Assembly (NCBI GenBank): GCA_039198065.1
Contig: JBCCTU010000003.1
Location: forward strand, 372,001 to 436,000
Length of the DNA stretch: 64,000 nt
Direction of reading: 5' to 3'
DNA from: CALHVX01 sp039198065
GTDB lineage: Bacteria; Pseudomonadota; Gammaproteobacteria; Pseudomonadales; Azotimanducaceae
Under the pieces are notes generated by a model that made no database searches, was not told the origin of the DNA, and saw only the letters and a program-made list of their open reading frames with translations. The translations under genes and the position numbers were made by a program. Shown here one piece after another: positions 61,719 to 64,000 of this stretch (position 1 is its first letter; each line of letters starts with the position of its first letter).

Positions 61719-62221
61719 CCACCGCGAAGCTGATCGAGCCCTCCGACGTGCAGTGACTTGCTGCGGTCCATCATTTCGCGGCGCATCTCGCGACGAATCC
61801 TGCCCGCCTCGAAGAGTCGTTGTTCAACGTCGTTATCCAGTGCTAAGGGTGGGACAGGTTTTGCATTGCCGTCTTCGTCCTTGGCCATCATGGTGAAGTA
61901 GCAGGACATCACGTGGCGGGACGTGTCTTCCGTGGGCAGGGCTGCTTCGGTGCGAATGCCGACTTCCAACGTGGTGTTGCCGGTGTAGTTTACGTTGGCT
62001 TTGAAGGTCACCAGATCACCCACGTTCACCGGTTTTCGGAAGTACACCTGGTCGATGAACAGCGTGACCACGTAACTCTTGCAGTAGCGCGACGCGCAGG
62101 CGTAGGCGACCTGATCGAGTAATCGAAGCAGCGCGCCGCCGTGAACGGCTCCGGAAAAGTTGGCCAGATCCGGTGTCATGAGCACCGTCATGGCGAGAGA
62201 CTTGTCTGAGCTTTCGGTCAT
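61715..62221 (-). CDS. Acyl-CoA thioesterase, hotdog fold
   Basis: 168 residues of the YciA/BACH-like hotdog family: MTPDLANFSGAVHGGALLRLLDQVAYACASRY contains the catalytic region with the Asp (LLDQVAY), then VYFRKPVNVGDLVTFKANVNYTGNTTLEVGI. These enzymes cleave acyl-CoA esters to free CoA and acid, in the cytosol. The C-terminal tail has an Arg-rich helix (AGRIRREMRREMMD). Relevant, perhaps, to acyl-CoA pools that include propionyl-CoA, but no specificity can be given. Confidence 0.85.
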   Translation of the reverse strand: MTESSDKSLAMTVLMTPDLANFSGAVHGGALLRLLDQVAYACASRYCKSYVVTLFIDQVYFRKPVNVGDLVTFKANVNYTGNTTLEVGIRTEAALPTEDTSRHVMSCYFTMMAKDEDGNAKPVPPLALDNDVEQRLFEAGRIRREMRREMMDRSKSLHVGGLDQLRGG

Positions 62222-62401
62222 CTTCAGATCGCTTGGATACGCTGAGTGAGGGAAACCGCGGAAGATTAGCGGAATCGCCGTAGGCTGCGCTTCAACGAAT
62301 GGCCGTACGGAACGTCAATTCCGGGCTGCGCTAACTTATTGCATAGACAAGAGAGAGGAGACGCTCACCCCCTGTCTTCGGTTCTAGGAGACCCCGACTC
62401 G

Positions 62402-62833
62402 CTACTTGGCGACGTAGGCCGTCACCGTGACACCCGTCTCCAGGATCACGTCGATCGCCATGCGCCCGTCGGCCTCCAGCCCATAGGCGAGCCCTCGGAT
62501 ACGGGTCGCTTCGTCGGTCGTGAATGCAACACGGGATGAGGTCAGCTCACTAAGTTCCATGGACTGGGCGGTGAGCAAGTCGAGATCGGCGTTGAACTGC
62601 CTCAGCTGCAGCACCAGCGTGCGTTCGCCGGCCGTTGTCTTTTCGCGGACGGTCATGAGCTCGATAAGGACAATGTCTTCGGCGCTTGAGAGCCGCACTT
62701 TGTTTTCGATGCAACCGTGGCGCGGTGCGGTCCAAGTCTCTTCGACCTGCTGCTCGCCAAGTTCACCGACCCAGGTGCCGGCGAGCCACTGAAGCAGGTC
62801 AATGGATTGGTCGGCGGAAAGCTTGAGCGTCAT
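62402..62833 (-). CDS. DUF6265-like beta-barrel protein
   Basis: 143 residues. Early LAGTWVGELGEQQVEETWT and HGCIENKVRL are followed by VLIELMTVREK and VLQLRQFN, a pattern of alternating strands that matches small lipocalin- or nitrobindin-like barrels of the DUF6265 type. Ligand unknown. No signal peptide, so probably cytosolic. It precedes, on the same strand, nothing clearly linked; the upstream PhyH gene is 57 bases away and could be co-transcribed. Confidence 0.65.
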   Translation of the reverse strand: MTLKLSADQSIDLLQWLAGTWVGELGEQQVEETWTAPRHGCIENKVRLSSAEDIVLIELMTVREKTTAGERTLVLQLRQFNADLDLLTAQSMELSELTSSRVAFTTDEATRIRGLAYGLEADGRMAIDVILETGVTVTAYVAK

Positions 62834-62890
62834 GTGTACACCTGCACAGGGAAAACACTGCGTTGGTAACCAGTGTAACGCCGAGTCGGG

Positions 62891-63838
62891 TCAGTTGGGC
62901 GGGTACTCGTTTTCCAACCGGCTGAGCCAGTAGTCGGCGTCGAAGCGATCATCGCCAATCAGGCGACGCCAGAAGGCGATTCGGGCGATGTACTCGAGGC
63001 GTTCCGTATCCGCTTCAAACCAGGGCTCCGGTTTTGTCAGGATCGCGTGCACGGGATCGGCCGGGCCGCCAATGGGTGCCCAAAATATCGGGCTCTGGTG
63101 ATGCGGGTCTTCGACTAGATCCTGCGTATCCCAGAGCTTGACCTGGGGTTCCTGCGGCGCGAGGCGAAGTTTCCACAGGTACCGGAGCGAGTCGCCGGTG
63201 TTGGCACCGCCCCCGTGCCAGAGGCCGTGATGGAAGATGAACACGGTCCCTGCTGCGCAGGTCACGTGCTGCTGCCCTCGGAGGTTCTGATAGCGTGCGA
63301 TGGCGCTCTCGCTCACTCGGCGCAAATGGGATCCGGGCAGATAGCGCGTGCCCCCCATCGTTCCAGTCACCGCCTGGGGAAAGTAGAACAGCTGAATGTC
63401 GAAGCTGTGTCGAGGATCGATCGTTGAGTCCTGGTGATAGTGCTGCGCCACCGGGCGCGCTGGGTCTCGCGGTGGAAAGGTAATGTGCAGAAACTGATGG
63501 TCCACAACCGCGCTGCGGCCGACGAGGGATTCGATGGCGCCGGCAATCTCGGGCAACCGGAGCAGCGCATGGAGCGGATGCGTTGGTTCGAAGGCCTGCA
63601 ACCAGTGCGTGCCGGGGGCGAGAAACGGAATGGCAGGCTCCGCGAGCAGTGCGCCGTAGAGTGCGTGCGGGTTCTCGCCCGCCGCGTCCGGCTCGGTGGT
63701 CGCTGAATTCGCGGCTGCGGCTAAGTGAGCGAGGAACGCCTCGTTAATCGCTGCCGGTACCACGGCGTCGAAGCGCAGCACGCCGCGGGCAGCGAACTCC
63801 GCCATGCGTTGGGTTGTGAGTTTGATCGGTGCCGTCAC
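62891..63838 (-). CDS. Phytanoyl-CoA dioxygenase (PhyH) family protein
   Basis: 315 residues. The iron-binding facial triad is visible: HQD in QHYHQDSTID and the distal His in GLWHGGGANTG, with an Arg in RYLWKLR for 2-oxoglutarate. FLHITFPPRD and GTRYLPGSHLRR are usual PhyH elements. Members hydroxylate varied small molecules at the expense of 2-oxoglutarate and O2. The GTG start overlaps the stop codon of the upstream truncated gene (GTGA). Substrate unknown. Confidence 0.83.
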   Translation of the reverse strand: MTAPIKLTTQRMAEFAARGVLRFDAVVPAAINEAFLAHLAAAANSATTEPDAAGENPHALYGALLAEPAIPFLAPGTHWLQAFEPTHPLHALLRLPEIAGAIESLVGRSAVVDHQFLHITFPPRDPARPVAQHYHQDSTIDPRHSFDIQLFYFPQAVTGTMGGTRYLPGSHLRRVSESAIARYQNLRGQQHVTCAAGTVFIFHHGLWHGGGANTGDSLRYLWKLRLAPQEPQVKLWDTQDLVEDPHHQSPIFWAPIGGPADPVHAILTKPEPWFEADTERLEYIARIAFWRRLIGDDRFDADYWLSRLENEYPPN

Positions 63839-64000
63839 TGGGCGTCGCTCTCGACCAGGGTCGGAACCAACCGTTCAAAGAAGAACTCGTACTTGAGGTA
63901 GCCGGTGGTGAACTCATTGCCCGCCGTGTGGGCGAGGAGAGGGCTGGCCTGGATGAGACGCCAACCGTCCCGCAGCGCGGCCAGGCCGGTGGCGTAGGGT
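63835..64000 (-). CDS. C-terminal end of an unrecognised protein (truncated)
   Basis: The last 54 residues of a gene cut by the right edge: it reads ATGLAALRDGWRLIQASPLL, then FTTGYLKYEFFFERLVPTL and a short acidic end. No family can be assigned from this piece. The stop overlaps the start of the PhyH gene by a GTGA arrangement, so the two are probably translationally coupled and may work together. Confidence 0.65.
   Translation of the reverse strand, partial: PYATGLAALRDGWRLIQASPLLAHTAGNEFTTGYLKYEFFFERLVPTLVESDAQ

Noticed and set aside
1..64000. CRISPR arrays, insertion sequences, tRNA or prophage genes
   Set aside because: I looked for regular spaced repeats, transposase or integrase motifs and cloverleaf-like sequences and saw none; a tRNAscan or ISfinder run would be needed to be certain.

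Overview
The window is about 61-62% G+C by eye, densely coded on both strands, and bacterial. It has no tRNA, rRNA, insertion sequence, prophage or CRISPR array that I can recognise. Gene content points to an aerobic marine gammaproteobacterium: a cyanase with an FNT channel, sterol-desaturase and PhyH-type oxygenases, P450, HemN, YIP1 and DUF1826 proteins. The strongest taxonomic hint is the pcs-mcr gene pair of the 3-hydroxypropionate route. As far as I recall, outside Chloroflexi this pair is reported from very few proteobacteria, including the OM60/NOR5 strain NOR51-B (Luminiphilus). A member of or near the OM60/NOR5 clade (Halieaceae) is therefore my best guess; it is an inference, not a placement.

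Region 1 (1-6.5 kb, minus) holds a trifunctional propionyl-CoA synthase (pcs), translationally coupled by an ATGA overlap to malonyl-CoA reductase (mcr). The window edge cuts mcr after its first SDR domain. Together they convert malonyl-CoA to 3-hydroxypropionate and on to propionyl-CoA. Region 2 (6.8-16.4 kb) has single metabolic genes, a DNA-binding/TPR regulator and a four-gene operon for a MacAB-like ABC exporter with a YIP1 membrane protein. Region 3 (16.5-24.8 kb, minus) is a tight three-gene operon: an oversized glutamate synthase large subunit, a CysJ-like diflavin reductase where GltD would be expected, and an unrecognised cysteine-containing protein. A Fur-box-like sequence lies upstream.

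Region 4 (25-31.7 kb) includes an operon of an FNT-family anion channel, a PP2C-phosphatase/Ser-Thr-kinase fusion and cyanase. Region 5 (31.9-36.6 kb) looks like a zinc/metal-handling island: an SmtB-like ArsR regulator with its own inverted repeat, a histidine-rich protein, a MerC-like protein, an iron-type alcohol dehydrogenase, DUF1826 and a ZigA/COG0523 GTPase behind a palindrome. Region 6 (36.7-48 kb) has a di-haem peroxidase-like protein, an EAL protein, hydrolases, a Tat-exported HisC-like aminotransferase, two divergent VOC proteins and a subtilase ending in six NSYLWA-type hexapeptide repeats.

Region 7 (48-64 kb) contains a TetR/enoyl-CoA hydratase pair and a PrxQ-like peroxiredoxin lipoprotein. 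Its peroxidatic position is an in-frame TGA, with the reading frame intact on both sides and a possible SECIS-like hairpin downstream; it is a good selenoprotein candidate. Beyond it lie a P450, hemN, a TPR-sensing hybrid histidine kinase coupled to a medium-chain reductase, and several small conserved genes, ending in a PhyH dioxygenase and a truncated gene at the right edge.
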